This document shows positions 29,802-38,699 of a stretch of DNA of 64,000 bases, in pieces (the first letter of the stretch is position 1; each line of letters opens with the position of its first letter). This DNA comes from Variovorax sp. PBL-H6 (GTDB lineage Bacteria > Pseudomonadota > Gammaproteobacteria > Burkholderiales > Burkholderiaceae_C), in assembly GCF_901827155.1 (NCBI RefSeq), contig NZ_LR594659.1, forward strand, positions 806,001 through 870,000, in the 5' to 3' direction. The notes below the pieces were generated by a model that was not told the origin of the DNA, did not search any database, and saw only the letters and a program-made list of their open reading frames with translations. Both the position numbers and the translations under genes were made by a program.

Positions 29802-30748
29802 GCGCCTCCCTGTTCGGGGGCATCGGCACGGCCTTCGCGCAGGGCTACCCCAACGCGCCCGTCAAGATGATCGTGCCCTATTCCGCCGGGGGCGGCATCG
29901 ATGCGGTCGCCCGTCTGATGGCGCAAGGATTGGGCGAGGAGCTGAAGCAGAACTTCGTGGTCGACAACCGCGCGGGCGCCGGCGGCATGCTCGGTGCCGA
30001 GGCCGCGGCCAGGGCGGCGCCGGACGGCTACACCGTGCTGCTCGCGGGCAACCCCGAGCTGACCATCACGCCCTCTCTCCACGCCAGGATGTCGTATGCG
30101 CCGCTGACCGACTTCACGCCGGTGGCGCTGGTGTCCCAGTCGCCCAACCTGCTGGTTGCCAACGCGTCGCTGGGCGCGAAGACGTTGCGCGAGGCGCTCG
30201 ATGCGGCGCGCAAGACATCGGGCGGCATCACCATCGGCACCCCCGGCAACGGCACGCCGCAGCACATCGCGGTGGAGCTGATGCGCTCGCAGACGGGCCT
30301 GGACATCGTGCACGTGCCCTACAAGGGCGCCGCGCCGGCAACGGTCGGGGTCCTGGGCGGCGAGGTGTCCTTCGCGCTGGTGGGCGCGCCGCCGCTGCTG
30401 TCGCACCTCGCGACGGGGAAGCTGCTGGCGCTGGCGGTGACGCAGCCGAAGCGCTCGCCGCTCGTGCCTGCGGTGCCGACGGTGGGCGAGGCGTTGGGCA
30501 TCATGCGTGACGAGGACTTCGTCGCGTGGTACGGGGTGCTGGTGCCTGCGCGCACGCCGGCGGAGATCGTCCAGCAGCTGGAGAAGGCCGCCTTTGCGGT
30601 GCTTCAGCGGCCCGACACGCGCACCAAGCTCACCGCGCTGGGCACCGACCTGGTCGCGATGCGCGGCAAGGAGTTTGCCGAGCGCATGCGTGCGGAGACG
30701 AAGCAGTACGGGGACATCATCAAGCGGTTTGCGATCAAGGCGACGTGA
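29771..30748 (+). CDS. Bug-family periplasmic receptor (tripartite tricarboxylate transporter)
   Basis: A 325-residue solute-binding protein. The signal peptide MQRRTVLAGLGASLFGGIG has a twin Arg and ends at AFA-Q. The mature part shows the family start YPNAPVKMIVPYSAGGGIDA and VPYKGAAPA. Bug proteins bind carboxylates for TctAB-type transporters; no TctA/TctB gene is adjacent, as is common. GAAGGAGACATCGC provides the ribosome site inside the preceding gene. Confidence 0.9.
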   Translation: MQRRTVLAGLGASLFGGIGTAFAQGYPNAPVKMIVPYSAGGGIDAVARLMAQGLGEELKQNFVVDNRAGAGGMLGAEAAARAAPDGYTVLLAGNPELTITPSLHARMSYAPLTDFTPVALVSQSPNLLVANASLGAKTLREALDAARKTSGGITIGTPGNGTPQHIAVELMRSQTGLDIVHVPYKGAAPATVGVLGGEVSFALVGAPPLLSHLATGKLLALAVTQPKRSPLVPAVPTVGEALGIMRDEDFVAWYGVLVPARTPAEIVQQLEKAAFAVLQRPDTRTKLTALGTDLVAMRGKEFAERMRAETKQYGDIIKRFAIKAT

Positions 30749-30890
30749 GGCGCGCAGCCTCAAGCATTCGCAAGCCTGCTGCGGTGAGAAAACGCGGCGC
30801 GCCCTCGGCCGCATAGCGCTCGGCGGCTGCAGATCAGGCGCGGAAAAGTCCGTTCGTGACCCAAGTGGCGAAGCCGGGCCGGAAGCACGT

Positions 30891-31787
30891 TCATGCGCCC
30901 GCTCCACTGCGCTTGGCGGCGTGGTAGCGGCCGGTGCCGCGCGTGACCACCGTATCGGCAGGCAGTACCTCCCCCGGCTCGAAGTCGTTGGCGCCGCCGA
31001 CCCGCTCGTACAGCGGAGCGAAGTCGATGTGCGCCAGCCGCAGCAGGTCGTCCAGATGGTCCAGCACGAAGTAGCTTTCCTGGAAGTCGTCGATGCGGTA
31101 GCGGGTGCGCATCACGCGCTCGAGGTCGAAGCCGATCCGGTTGGGCGAGGCATCCTCGACGCTGAAGAGCGTCTCCGTTGCCGAGGAGGCGATGCCAGCG
31201 CCGTAGATTCGCAAGCCATCGGGCTGCTTCACGAGCCCGAATTCGACGGTGTACCAGTACACGCGCGCGAGCTTTTCAAGCACGCCCATGCGCTTCGCTC
31301 GCAGACCGCCTTCGCCGTAGGCCTGGATGTAGTCGGCGATCACCGAGTTCATCAGCATGGGAACGTGGCCGAACACGTCGTGAAATACGTCGGGCTCCTC
31401 CAGGTAGTCCAGCTCGGATGGCTTGCGGATGAAGTTCCCCGCCGGAAAGCGACGGTTTGCCAGGTGCTCGAAGAAGACGTCGTCGGGAACCAGTCCGGGC
31501 ACGGCAACGACCTGCCAGCCTGTGCGCTTCATCAGCGTCTCGGACAACTGCTCGAAATGCGGGATCTGATCGGGCCCGATCGGCAGGTTCTGCATGCCGC
31601 GGACGAACTCGTCGCATGCGCGCCCGGGCAGCAGCTTGCTTTGCCGCTCGAACAAGGTCTTCCACACCGCGTGTTCCTGCGGCGTGTACCTGTCCCACCC
31701 TTGGTCGATCGTCCAGTTCGGCCGCACGGGCTGTTCGGTGCCGGCCGCCAGGCCGTGCCTGGTGATTTCCTTCAATTGTTGGAGCAT
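30891..31787 (-). CDS. phhA: Phenylalanine 4-monooxygenase
   Basis: Hydroxylates phenylalanine to tyrosine with tetrahydropterin, Fe2+ and O2. The 298 residues match the bacterial enzyme. The iron ligands are visible: His136 and His141 in FHDVFGH, and Glu182 in YWYTVEFGLV. It is the last gene of the hppD operon, 15 nt after the end of a truncated phhB. The two downstream enzymes of tyrosine degradation (hmgA, fahA) are not nearby. Confidence 0.96.
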   Translation of the reverse strand: MLQQLKEITRHGLAAGTEQPVRPNWTIDQGWDRYTPQEHAVWKTLFERQSKLLPGRACDEFVRGMQNLPIGPDQIPHFEQLSETLMKRTGWQVVAVPGLVPDDVFFEHLANRRFPAGNFIRKPSELDYLEEPDVFHDVFGHVPMLMNSVIADYIQAYGEGGLRAKRMGVLEKLARVYWYTVEFGLVKQPDGLRIYGAGIASSATETLFSVEDASPNRIGFDLERVMRTRYRIDDFQESYFVLDHLDDLLRLAHIDFAPLYERVGGANDFEPGEVLPADTVVTRGTGRYHAAKRSGAGA

Positions 31788-31802
31788 CGTGCTACCTCGG
31801 GA

Positions 31803-31979
31803 TCAATGCACGGCAGCCTGCGTCATGAAGCCGATTGCCTGCGCGAAGTCGTGAAACACGAACTCGCGCTTCAAGGTCCCGCCGCGTTCGGGGCTCAGCT
31901 TCCATTGCGGCAGGCCCGCCAGAAGAGGATCGAGCTGGTGCGCGTCGAGCTTCTGGGCAGCTTCGGTCGCGCGCGTCAT
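31803..31979 (-). pseudogene. phhB: Truncated pterin-4a-carbinolamine dehydratase
   Basis: This 58-residue frame begins [20 protein letters not shown] and contains LPQWKLSPE and LKREFVFHDFAQAIGFMTQ, which match the N-terminal half of PhhB/DCoH. It then stops after AAVH. The catalytic part with the HHP motif and the later His/Asp is absent, and the following bases do not encode it in any frame, so this looks like a deletion rather than a frameshift. Its ATG overlaps the hppD stop (ATGA). PhhB normally recycles the pterin for PhhA, so that role would need another copy in the genome. Confidence 0.8.
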
Positions 31980-33064
31980 GCCGCATCCTTCTCGACTTGC
32001 AGCACGCCACGGCGGATCTGGTCGCGCTCCAGGGACTCGAACAGCGCCTTGAAGTTGCCGTTGCCGAAGCCCTCGTCGCCGGCGCGCTGGATGAACTCGA
32101 AGAACACCGGGCCCAGCAGCGTCTCGCTGAAGATCTGCAGCAGCAGGCGTTGCTGACCATTGCCGGTGTCGCCATCGAGAAGAATGCCCCGGGCCTGCAG
32201 TTGCGGGACGGGTTGACCGTGGCCGGGCAGCCGCTGTTCCAGCATCTCGTAGTAGATGTCATTCGGGGCTGTCATCAGCGGCACGCCGGCCATCTGCAAC
32301 TGGTCCACCGTCTCGATCAGGTTGTCCGTCGACAGGGCGATGTGCTGGATGCCCTCGCCGCTGAACTTCATCAGGAATTCTTCGATCTGGCCCGAGGTCT
32401 TGCCGGCCTCCTCATTGAGCGGGATGCGGATCAGGCCGTCCGGCGCGGTCATGGCCTTGGAGGTCAGGCCGGTGTATTCACCCTTGATGTCGAAGTAGCG
32501 GATCTCGCGGAAGTTGAACAGCCGCTCGTAGAAGGCGGCCCAGTGGGCCATGCGGCCGCGGTAGACGTTATGCGTGAGATGGTCCATCACCTTGAGGCCC
32601 ACGCCCTTCGGGTGCCGGTCGACACCCGGCAGGAACTCGAAATCGATGTCGTAGATCGACTTGCCGTCCTCGAAGCGGTCGATCAGGTAAAGCGGGGCGC
32701 CGCCGATGCCCTTGATGGCGGGCAGGCGCAGTTCCATCGGACCGGTGGGCACTTCGACGGGCTGCGCCCCGAGCTCCAGCGCCCGGGCATAGGCCTTGTG
32801 GGAATCCTTGACACGAAAGGCGAGCGCGCAGGCCGCGGGGCCGTGCTCCGCTGCGAAGTAGCCGGCCAGGCTCTTGGGCTCACGGTTGACGACGAAATTG
32901 ATGTCGCCCTGGCGGTAGAGCACCACATCCTTCGACCGGTGCTTCGCGATGAGGGAGAAGCCCATCTTCTTGAACAAGGGCTCCAGCAGGTTGGCGTCGG
33001 GCGACGCGAATTCGACGAACTCGAATCCGCACAGTCCCATGGGGTTGTCAAACAGGTCGGCCAT
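31976..33064 (-). CDS. hppD: 4-hydroxyphenylpyruvate dioxygenase
   Basis: Converts 4-hydroxyphenylpyruvate to homogentisate in tyrosine degradation. The 362-residue protein has two vicinal-oxygen-chelate domains. Iron ligands lie in MDHLTHNV (His162), GIQHIAL and FFEFIQR (Glu near the C-terminus). The start at [10 protein letters not shown] is preferred because GGAG stands just upstream, whereas the MQNPTSPEQ start 33 nt further up has none. It is first in the hppD-phhB(truncated)-phhA operon. Confidence 0.95.
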   Translation of the reverse strand: MADLFDNPMGLCGFEFVEFASPDANLLEPLFKKMGFSLIAKHRSKDVVLYRQGDINFVVNREPKSLAGYFAAEHGPAACALAFRVKDSHKAYARALELGAQPVEVPTGPMELRLPAIKGIGGAPLYLIDRFEDGKSIYDIDFEFLPGVDRHPKGVGLKVMDHLTHNVYRGRMAHWAAFYERLFNFREIRYFDIKGEYTGLTSKAMTAPDGLIRIPLNEEAGKTSGQIEEFLMKFSGEGIQHIALSTDNLIETVDQLQMAGVPLMTAPNDIYYEMLEQRLPGHGQPVPQLQARGILLDGDTGNGQQRLLLQIFSETLLGPVFFEFIQRAGDEGFGNGNFKALFESLERDQIRRGVLQVEKDAA

Positions 33065-33157
33065 GTCTCTTTGCTCCGGTGAAGTGGGGTTCTGCATGAA
33101 TGGTTCACTGTAGGCACTTCGGCCTGCAGTTATCGTGCAGATCAGCGGCAAGGATCG

Positions 33158-33174
33158 GATTCGACGCACGAATC
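33158..33174. promoter_or_regulatory. Inverted repeat between hppD and the Lrp-type gene
   Basis: GATTCG and CGAATC are perfect 6-bp arms around a 5-nt centre, lying 17 nt before the regulator start and about 95 nt from hppD. This is a reasonable autoregulatory or shared operator for the Lrp-type protein, inferred from its position. Confidence 0.35.
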
Positions 33175-33190
33175 ATGCAACAATGGGCGA

Positions 33191-33670
33191 GTGGAAGACT
33201 CAGTCGAACTGGACGCGATGGATCAGCGCATTGTTGCTGCGCTGCAGCGGAGCGGTCGCCTGTCCTACGAGGAGTTGGGCGGCAAGGTGGGCCTTTCTGC
33301 ATCCGCTACCTTGCGCCGGGTCAAGCGCCTGGAAGACGCCGGCGTGATCGCGGGCTACGTGGCCCTGGTGCGCGCGCGGCGCATCGGCCTGGGCCTTACT
33401 GCCTACATCAACGTGCGCATGGAAAAGCAGAGCGGCCGCGAGAAGCGCAATCCGATGGACCTGTTCGCCGTGGCCGTGGAGACCTGGCCCGAAGTGGTGG
33501 AGTGCGTGTCTCTCACGGGAGAAATGGACTTCCTGCTGAAGGTGGTAGTGGCCGACATGGACCACTACACCCGGTTTGTCATGGACACGCTGCTCAAGCA
33601 TCCCAGCGTGCAGGATTGCCGCACGAGCTTCGTCATGCGGCCGTTCAAGAGCAACTTGAGCTGGGTCTGA
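33191..33670 (+). CDS. Lrp/AsnC-family regulator
   Basis: A 159-residue feast/famine regulator. The N-terminal HTH reads SGRLSYEELGGKVGLSASAT; the C-terminal RAM ligand domain contains CVSLTGEMDFLLKVV, with the GxxDxxL amino-acid-binding motif. It is divergent from hppD, and amino-acid-sensing control of the aromatic amino acid operon is the obvious role. It begins at a GTG; an internal ATG nine codons in (MDQRIVAAL) is possible. Confidence 0.88.
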   Translation: MEDSVELDAMDQRIVAALQRSGRLSYEELGGKVGLSASATLRRVKRLEDAGVIAGYVALVRARRIGLGLTAYINVRMEKQSGREKRNPMDLFAVAVETWPEVVECVSLTGEMDFLLKVVVADMDHYTRFVMDTLLKHPSVQDCRTSFVMRPFKSNLSWV

Positions 33671-33696
33671 AAGGCGCAGCGTCCAGTCCGTCGTCG

Positions 33697-34863
33697 CTAT
33701 CGAGGTATTCCTGGATGGCTTGACTCACGACCCAGGGTCCGAAGGAAGAAATCGGCAATTCGCGAATTGAGTGTGGGTACCACCCGTCCCCGGTCAAAAT
33801 CAGGCGGGTCACTCAGGAGGCGTTGCGCCACGCTGCCAGCCTCCAACGGAGGCATTGGCGAGAGCATCGCACCATGGCCACCTTCCGGCAGGCGCATGAC
33901 GACTTCGCAGCGAGGTTCACATGCAGCAAGGATTGCTTCCGCGTGGAAGCGAGGCACCTGGTTGATGTCTTTTTCCGCAATCACGAGCCCGAGGGCAGTC
34001 GTAGGTTGCTTCAAGCTTTCGGGATCGAAGTCCGCGCCGAATGGAACCATGGCCAGCACGGACCTGATTCGCGGGTCGAAGCCGCCTTGAACTGTGTCGT
34101 CGGAGAAACGCGCCGCGATGACGGACTTAGCCAGCCAAATCTTTGGGCCGTCCAGCCAGTTGCCCTTGAGTAGCGTGAAGAAACCGACGCACGATGAGAA
34201 GTCGTCTCGAATGTGCTCTTCGCAATGGTTCCTGAAGCGCGCCTTTGACCATTTCCCGCCCGCTAAGGACAAAGCCGTATGTCCACCAGCAGACCCTCCA
34301 AGCATGCCTACCGAATCAAGGCGCAGCGTCGCTGCCAGTGGCTTGCTACCGGCTACAGCATCGATTGACCGAGAGACTTCGATGGGCCGTTTGATCCAGC
34401 TCGCAGGCCCTGGCTCCGATGGGTCAAGATAGTTGTCGCCTTCGTGCTGAGGCATGGCGACCGTGAATCCCCTCTGCACCAATACCCGCGCCAAGTCCAC
34501 ATGCACCCAAGGGCTGCCACCCGAGCCGTGCGAGATCACGATGAGGTGTCCATTGCCCTTCAACACGTGGCCGTTGGCAGCCCACGACAGCCTGAACGGC
34601 CCCTGCATGAAAGGCGCCTCAGTGTCGGACGACGGATAAAAGACAGTGACGAGACCGCCGCCGGGTTGTGGCAACTGCATGAAGCCCAGTGTGGGCAACT
34701 GCGCATGCCCCAGCTGCCCGAATGCGAGTAGGCACAGACCTATGGTCAACGGCAGAGAACGTCGGACGACGGCTTTCCAGATTGCCGCGGAATCGATGGC
34801 GACGAGGAAGCTGGAAGCAGCAATGAACGAGAGAATTCTTGCTGCATTTCGGAGTGGTGTCAT
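33697..34863 (-). CDS. Predicted secreted alpha/beta hydrolase (dienelactone hydrolase-like)
   Basis: A 388-residue hydrolase. An N-terminal hydrophobic region (SLPLTIGLCLLAFGQLGHA) suggests a signal peptide, although a charged segment precedes it and the true start may be internal. The oxyanion region is IVISHGSGGSPW and the nucleophile elbow is GMLGGSAGGHT; GGHGAML supplies a candidate His. It resembles the predicted dienelactone hydrolases of COG4188. It is slightly less GC-rich than its neighbours. It stands alone, and its substrate is unknown. Confidence 0.75.
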   Translation of the reverse strand: MTPLRNAARILSFIAASSFLVAIDSAAIWKAVVRRSLPLTIGLCLLAFGQLGHAQLPTLGFMQLPQPGGGLVTVFYPSSDTEAPFMQGPFRLSWAANGHVLKGNGHLIVISHGSGGSPWVHVDLARVLVQRGFTVAMPQHEGDNYLDPSEPGPASWIKRPIEVSRSIDAVAGSKPLAATLRLDSVGMLGGSAGGHTALSLAGGKWSKARFRNHCEEHIRDDFSSCVGFFTLLKGNWLDGPKIWLAKSVIAARFSDDTVQGGFDPRIRSVLAMVPFGADFDPESLKQPTTALGLVIAEKDINQVPRFHAEAILAACEPRCEVVMRLPEGGHGAMLSPMPPLEAGSVAQRLLSDPPDFDRGRVVPTLNSRIADFFLRTLGRESSHPGIPR

Positions 34864-35051
34864 GTCTCAGGCGTTTTCAGGGGTTAGGGCGCCGGCAAGG
34901 CACATGTGGATTGTGATGACGTCGAGTTCATTGCAACTCCGCGTAGAACCATAAGCCTTTTAGGAGACGGCAATCAGCAAGCCCGAAGCACTTACCATGG
35001 TCTCTGGCATGCCAGAGTACGTCCGCAACCGATGAACAGGAGAGCCTTGCG

Positions 35052-35705
35052 ATGACCATCACCATGACCGCCTTCGAACGATCGCCCGATGGCGGCAAGG
35101 GTTTGGCGCGCGACACGCGCGTTCGGTGGGCGCTCGAAGAAGTCGCCCAGCCTTACGAGGTTCGTCTCGTTTCTTTCCGTGCAATGAAGGAACCCGCCCA
35201 CCTGGCCCTTCATCCTTTCGGCCAGATTCCCACTTATGAGGAAGGCGATCTCACCCTGTTCGAGACGGGCGCGATCGTCCTGCATCTCGCCGAGCGGCAT
35301 GCGGGCCTGTTGCCGGACGATGCGAATGCGCGTGCACGTGCAATCACGTGGATGTTCGCTGCGCTCAACACCGTAGAGCCGGTGATTCTCGACCTCGTCA
35401 CCGCGAGAATCCTGGAGCGCGACAAGTCGTGGAGCAAGGAGCGCCTGCCTCTGGTGGTGGATCGCATCCGCGATCGGCTGGGCCAGCTTGCTGCTCGCCT
35501 CGGCGATGCCGAATGGCTCGACGGCGGTTTCAGCGCGGGCGACCTGATGATGGTGTCGGTGCTGCTCAGGCTGAGGCCTTCGGGCATCCTCGACGAATTC
35601 CCAAGCCTGGCAGCCTATGTCGCGCGCGGGGAAGCGCGGCCCGCATACAAGCGCGCATTCGCCGCGCAATGGGCGGTCAACGCCGGCCGGCCATCCCCGG
35701 GCTGA
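35052..35705 (+). CDS. Glutathione S-transferase family protein
   Basis: A 217-residue GST-fold protein. The thioredoxin-like N-terminus includes HPFGQIPTYEEGDLTLFETGAI with the cis-Pro and the Glu-Thr glutathione contacts; the all-helical C-terminal domain contains the DGGFSAGDLMMVSVL N-cap motif. The catalytic Ser/Cys/Tyr is not obvious near residue 11. Its 3' end overlaps the converging monooxygenase gene by 29 bp. Confidence 0.82.
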   Translation: MTITMTAFERSPDGGKGLARDTRVRWALEEVAQPYEVRLVSFRAMKEPAHLALHPFGQIPTYEEGDLTLFETGAIVLHLAERHAGLLPDDANARARAITWMFAALNTVEPVILDLVTARILERDKSWSKERLPLVVDRIRDRLGQLAARLGDAEWLDGGFSAGDLMMVSVLLRLRPSGILDEFPSLAAYVARGEARPAYKRAFAAQWAVNAGRPSPG

Positions 35706-37200
35706 TGGGGCAGTTCATGGGCCCTGAGCCCAATCGCTCCAGCTTCTGCAACTCCGCAGTGCAGAACTCGGGGGACCGCACGCACCCGAACGCCATGGCC
35801 TCGCTGGCAAACCGGCTCGCCGCGTCGGGCAGCGCATCCCGGCCTTGCAGTCGAAATGAAATCGGCGCGAGCGGGCCGAAGAGCAGGGCACGCTGCAGCC
35901 CAGGCCAGCGTTCCAGGTCGGGCTCCACGCCGGCGGCGCGCGCGAACAGCAACGCCATCAGGTTCATCTTCGTTTTCCGCGGCTTGTCGCCAAGGGCGCG
36001 ACATTCGGCAAGGCCCAGATGCATCGCTTCGGGCGTCGGAAATGCGATGGCGCCGCTCCAGACGTAAGCCAGCCATCGCGCCTGTAGTTCAAGCGGTGGG
36101 AACATCGGCCCGGACTGGTCCCACATGCCCACGAATGCCAGGCCCGGCAGTTCCGGATGGAAGGTGTGCTTGTACAGGTCGAGGCGCTGTGCAGCCATGT
36201 CGAGCGTGCGGCGGATCGGTTCGCTCAGGAACGGCAGACGCAGTTCGAAGCCCGTGCCGAAGAGAATGCCGTCGAACGCCTCGGTTCGCCCGTCGACGAA
36301 GCGGACCTGCGTGCCATCGACACGGTCGAACCACGGACGCACCTCGATGCGGCCTTCTGCGACCAGCGGGAGATAGTGCTGGCTGAGCGTCAGGCCAGCG
36401 TCGAAGATGCTGTCGGCGGGCTTGGGTGCGCCGTACTGTTCGGGGCTGCCCACCGCATCGAGCACCAGTTCCTTCAGCATCGCACCGAACTCGGCGGGTG
36501 GCAGCGACTCTTCTGCCAGGGCCTGGTAGCGCGTGAACACGCGATGGTCGGACGGGACCCCGGCGATCAGCTTGGGAAGCACGTAGCGCTGTCGCCGGTT
36601 GCAGACGACGACGCGGTCCGCGCCGAGCATGCAGAGATCGCCGGCGATTTCGAGGGCGCTGATGGCACAGCCCGCCACGAGAACGCGCTTGCCTCGGTAT
36701 CGCTCCGGGTCCTTGTAGGCGCTGGTATGCGCCACGCCGGCATCGCCTGCGAACGACTCCAGGCCCGCCACCTGGGGAACGCACGCCTGCTGGAACCGGC
36801 CGCTGGCGACCACGACCTTCTCGAAGACTTCCTCCCGAGCGCCGTGCCGAACCGCCCATCCGCCGGGTGCTGCACGGATCTCGCGCACGGGCGTACCCAG
36901 ACGAGTCCGGCCGGGCAGCCCGAAACTGCCCGCATATCGCTGGAGGTATTCGCCGATCTCGCGGTTCGAGGGGTAGGTGGCCAGCCCCGGCGCGTGCGGC
37001 AGGTCGCTGAATTGCGTGAGCACGCGGCTGGTGTTCGTGCGCATGGACGGCCATACGCCGCTGCAACTCGCGTCGCCACTCCACTGGCCGCCCGGCATCG
37101 CCGCCTGCTCGAACAGGACGGGCGCGAAGCCTTCGGATTGAAGGTAGCGCGCGGCGACCAACCCGCCGGGCCCGGAACCGATGACTGCAACTTTTTGCAT
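35677..37200 (-). CDS. Flavin-containing monooxygenase-like FAD/NAD(P) oxidoreductase
   Basis: A 507-residue flavoprotein. The FAD motif is VAVIGSGPGGLVAARYL (residues 4-20) and the NADPH-side motif is VLVAGCAISALEIAGDL. PGGQWSGDASCSGVWPSM and ILFGTGFELRLPFL are typical of FMO/Baeyer-Villiger-related enzymes. AGGAGGG lies ahead of the ATG. The C-terminal 60 residues are less conserved. The substrate is unknown. Confidence 0.83.
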   Translation of the reverse strand: MQKVAVIGSGPGGLVAARYLQSEGFAPVLFEQAAMPGGQWSGDASCSGVWPSMRTNTSRVLTQFSDLPHAPGLATYPSNREIGEYLQRYAGSFGLPGRTRLGTPVREIRAAPGGWAVRHGAREEVFEKVVVASGRFQQACVPQVAGLESFAGDAGVAHTSAYKDPERYRGKRVLVAGCAISALEIAGDLCMLGADRVVVCNRRQRYVLPKLIAGVPSDHRVFTRYQALAEESLPPAEFGAMLKELVLDAVGSPEQYGAPKPADSIFDAGLTLSQHYLPLVAEGRIEVRPWFDRVDGTQVRFVDGRTEAFDGILFGTGFELRLPFLSEPIRRTLDMAAQRLDLYKHTFHPELPGLAFVGMWDQSGPMFPPLELQARWLAYVWSGAIAFPTPEAMHLGLAECRALGDKPRKTKMNLMALLFARAAGVEPDLERWPGLQRALLFGPLAPISFRLQGRDALPDAASRFASEAMAFGCVRSPEFCTAELQKLERLGSGPMNCPISPGMAGRR

Positions 37201-37264
37201 TGCTTTCCCTCCTGGGCGCATTCTCGACGCGGCACGCCTGTCCGGGATCTGCAACTGCCCTGCC

Positions 37265-38080
37265 TTAGCCCGCTCTGTCTCCGCTGTCGCGGGAATCCGT
37301 CCTTTTCGCACGCAGCACCCAATGCGCCATCAGCAGCCAACCGGTGGCCCATGCGGCCCCGAGCGCCCAGCCCGCCAGCACATCCGTCGCCCAGTGCACC
37401 CCCAGCGCCACGCGGCTCACGCCCACCAGGAAGGTCGCCACGGCGGCCATCGCCAGAATGAACACGCGCTCCACCCGGCGGCTGCGCGTGTTCGCCAACA
37501 ACGCCCCGAGCGTGAGGAACACGATCGCCGACATGCTCGCGTGCCCGCTCGGAAAGCTCATGCCCCACGCCGCATGATCGGCAAAGGCGAGGTCGGGCCG
37601 CAGGCGCCCGAAAGCGGGCTTGAGCAGCAGGTGGATCAGCACGGCACCAGCCGCCGTAGAAGCGGCCACCAGGACCGCGGAGGTGCGCGCCGAAAGCAGC
37701 GCCAGGTAGATCACGGTGGCGACGACCAGAAAGCTCAGCACCACGGCGCTGCCCAGGCCGCTCAGGTCTCGCATGACCACGCCGAAGCGCGGGTGTGCCG
37801 ACCTGATGCGCTCGGCGGCCTCGAGCAGTTGCATGTCGAGGCTGTGGGTGTCGCCCTCGAGCACTTCGCTGGCCAGGAGCGAAAACGCCAACAGCAACAA
37901 CACGACGCCCAACCCGGCGACGAGCGGCAAGACCAGCGTGCGCAGGGCAGCGAAGGGGCGCGACCCCAGGCGCACTGCGAGAGCTCGGCGAAGAGGCATG
38001 GGTCGGGTTGCGCGGGGCCCCGCGGACTCTCCCGCGGAAGGGGGAGGGCGTTGTTCGGGTTGGCGGTCGTCTGGAGGCAT
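37265..38080 (-). CDS. PAP2-family membrane phosphatase
   Basis: A 271-residue membrane protein with about six helices. The three phosphatase motifs are complete: KPAFGRLRP, PSGHAS and SRVALGVHWATD. Such enzymes dephosphorylate undecaprenyl pyrophosphate or phosphatidate at the membrane. The start is uncertain: the first 28 residues are Pro/Arg rich and come from a GC-rich palindromic stretch, so MPLRRALAV further in may be the true start. Confidence 0.82.
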   Translation of the reverse strand: MPPDDRQPEQRPPPSAGESAGPRATRPMPLRRALAVRLGSRPFAALRTLVLPLVAGLGVVLLLLAFSLLASEVLEGDTHSLDMQLLEAAERIRSAHPRFGVVMRDLSGLGSAVVLSFLVVATVIYLALLSARTSAVLVAASTAAGAVLIHLLLKPAFGRLRPDLAFADHAAWGMSFPSGHASMSAIVFLTLGALLANTRSRRVERVFILAMAAVATFLVGVSRVALGVHWATDVLAGWALGAAWATGWLLMAHWVLRAKRTDSRDSGDRAG

Positions 38081-38166
38081 CTGCGCATCGTGACGCAATC
38101 CGATGCAGGCGAGTGTCAGTCCAAAGCGCCGCCGCATGCAACGGGGTCCCGCCCCGGAGCACTGCC

Positions 38167-38487
38167 TCAGTTGAGCGCGGCTCCCCGGTACTCGGCGAGC
38201 TCGGTCCGCTGGAACTCGCCCACCGGCAGCCGGCGGTCCTCCAGCCCCGGAAAGCGCCCGACGACCTCGCCGCGCTCCCGCACCCAGCAGCCCTTCACGG
38301 TCTCGCTGCCCCACCAGGTCAGGTAGGCGACGCGGGCGAGGCCCTCGCAATCGCCCTGGGCATCCGTGAGGCTCATCACGTCGAAATCGGCGCCGTTGGT
38401 GGTGTAGAGGATGCCCGGCTGCAAGTTGCAGGCTGCGAGCAGCGCGCAGCCCAGCGCGAGCGCGGGTACGGAAACTGGTGACTTCAT
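38167..38487 (-). CDS. Small hypothetical lipoprotein
   Basis: A 106-residue protein with signal peptide MKSPVSVPALALGCALLAAC; the lipobox LAAC predicts lipidation at Cys20. The mature part has two further Cys residues and no family I recognise. It is transcribed away from the KaiC-like gene and precedes the PAP2 gene on the same strand by about 90 nt. Confidence 0.65.
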   Translation of the reverse strand: MKSPVSVPALALGCALLAACNLQPGILYTTNGADFDVMSLTDAQGDCEGLARVAYLTWWGSETVKGCWVRERGEVVGRFPGLEDRRLPVGEFQRTELAEYRGAALN

Positions 38488-38699
38488 GTCGTGCTCCCTC
38501 GCGGCCGAACCCTCGACCGCGTGAGCCGATTGGGCCCCGGCGCGGCCCGGCCGTCATCCTCCGGGAGGACGAGAACACGAGCGGGGCAGGCGCCGGCGGA
38601 CACAAGGAAGGGGATGACCCCCTACAACGTGTTTGGCCGACAAGCCTTAAATTCGGCGCCTATTTGATTTATTTTTTATAACGTCTTTTGGAACTGGAA

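Noticed and set aside
33065-33097. Longer hppD start at MQNPTSPEQ
   Set aside because: No ribosome site precedes it, while the start at [10 protein letters not shown] has GGAG at good spacing and matches the family N-terminus.
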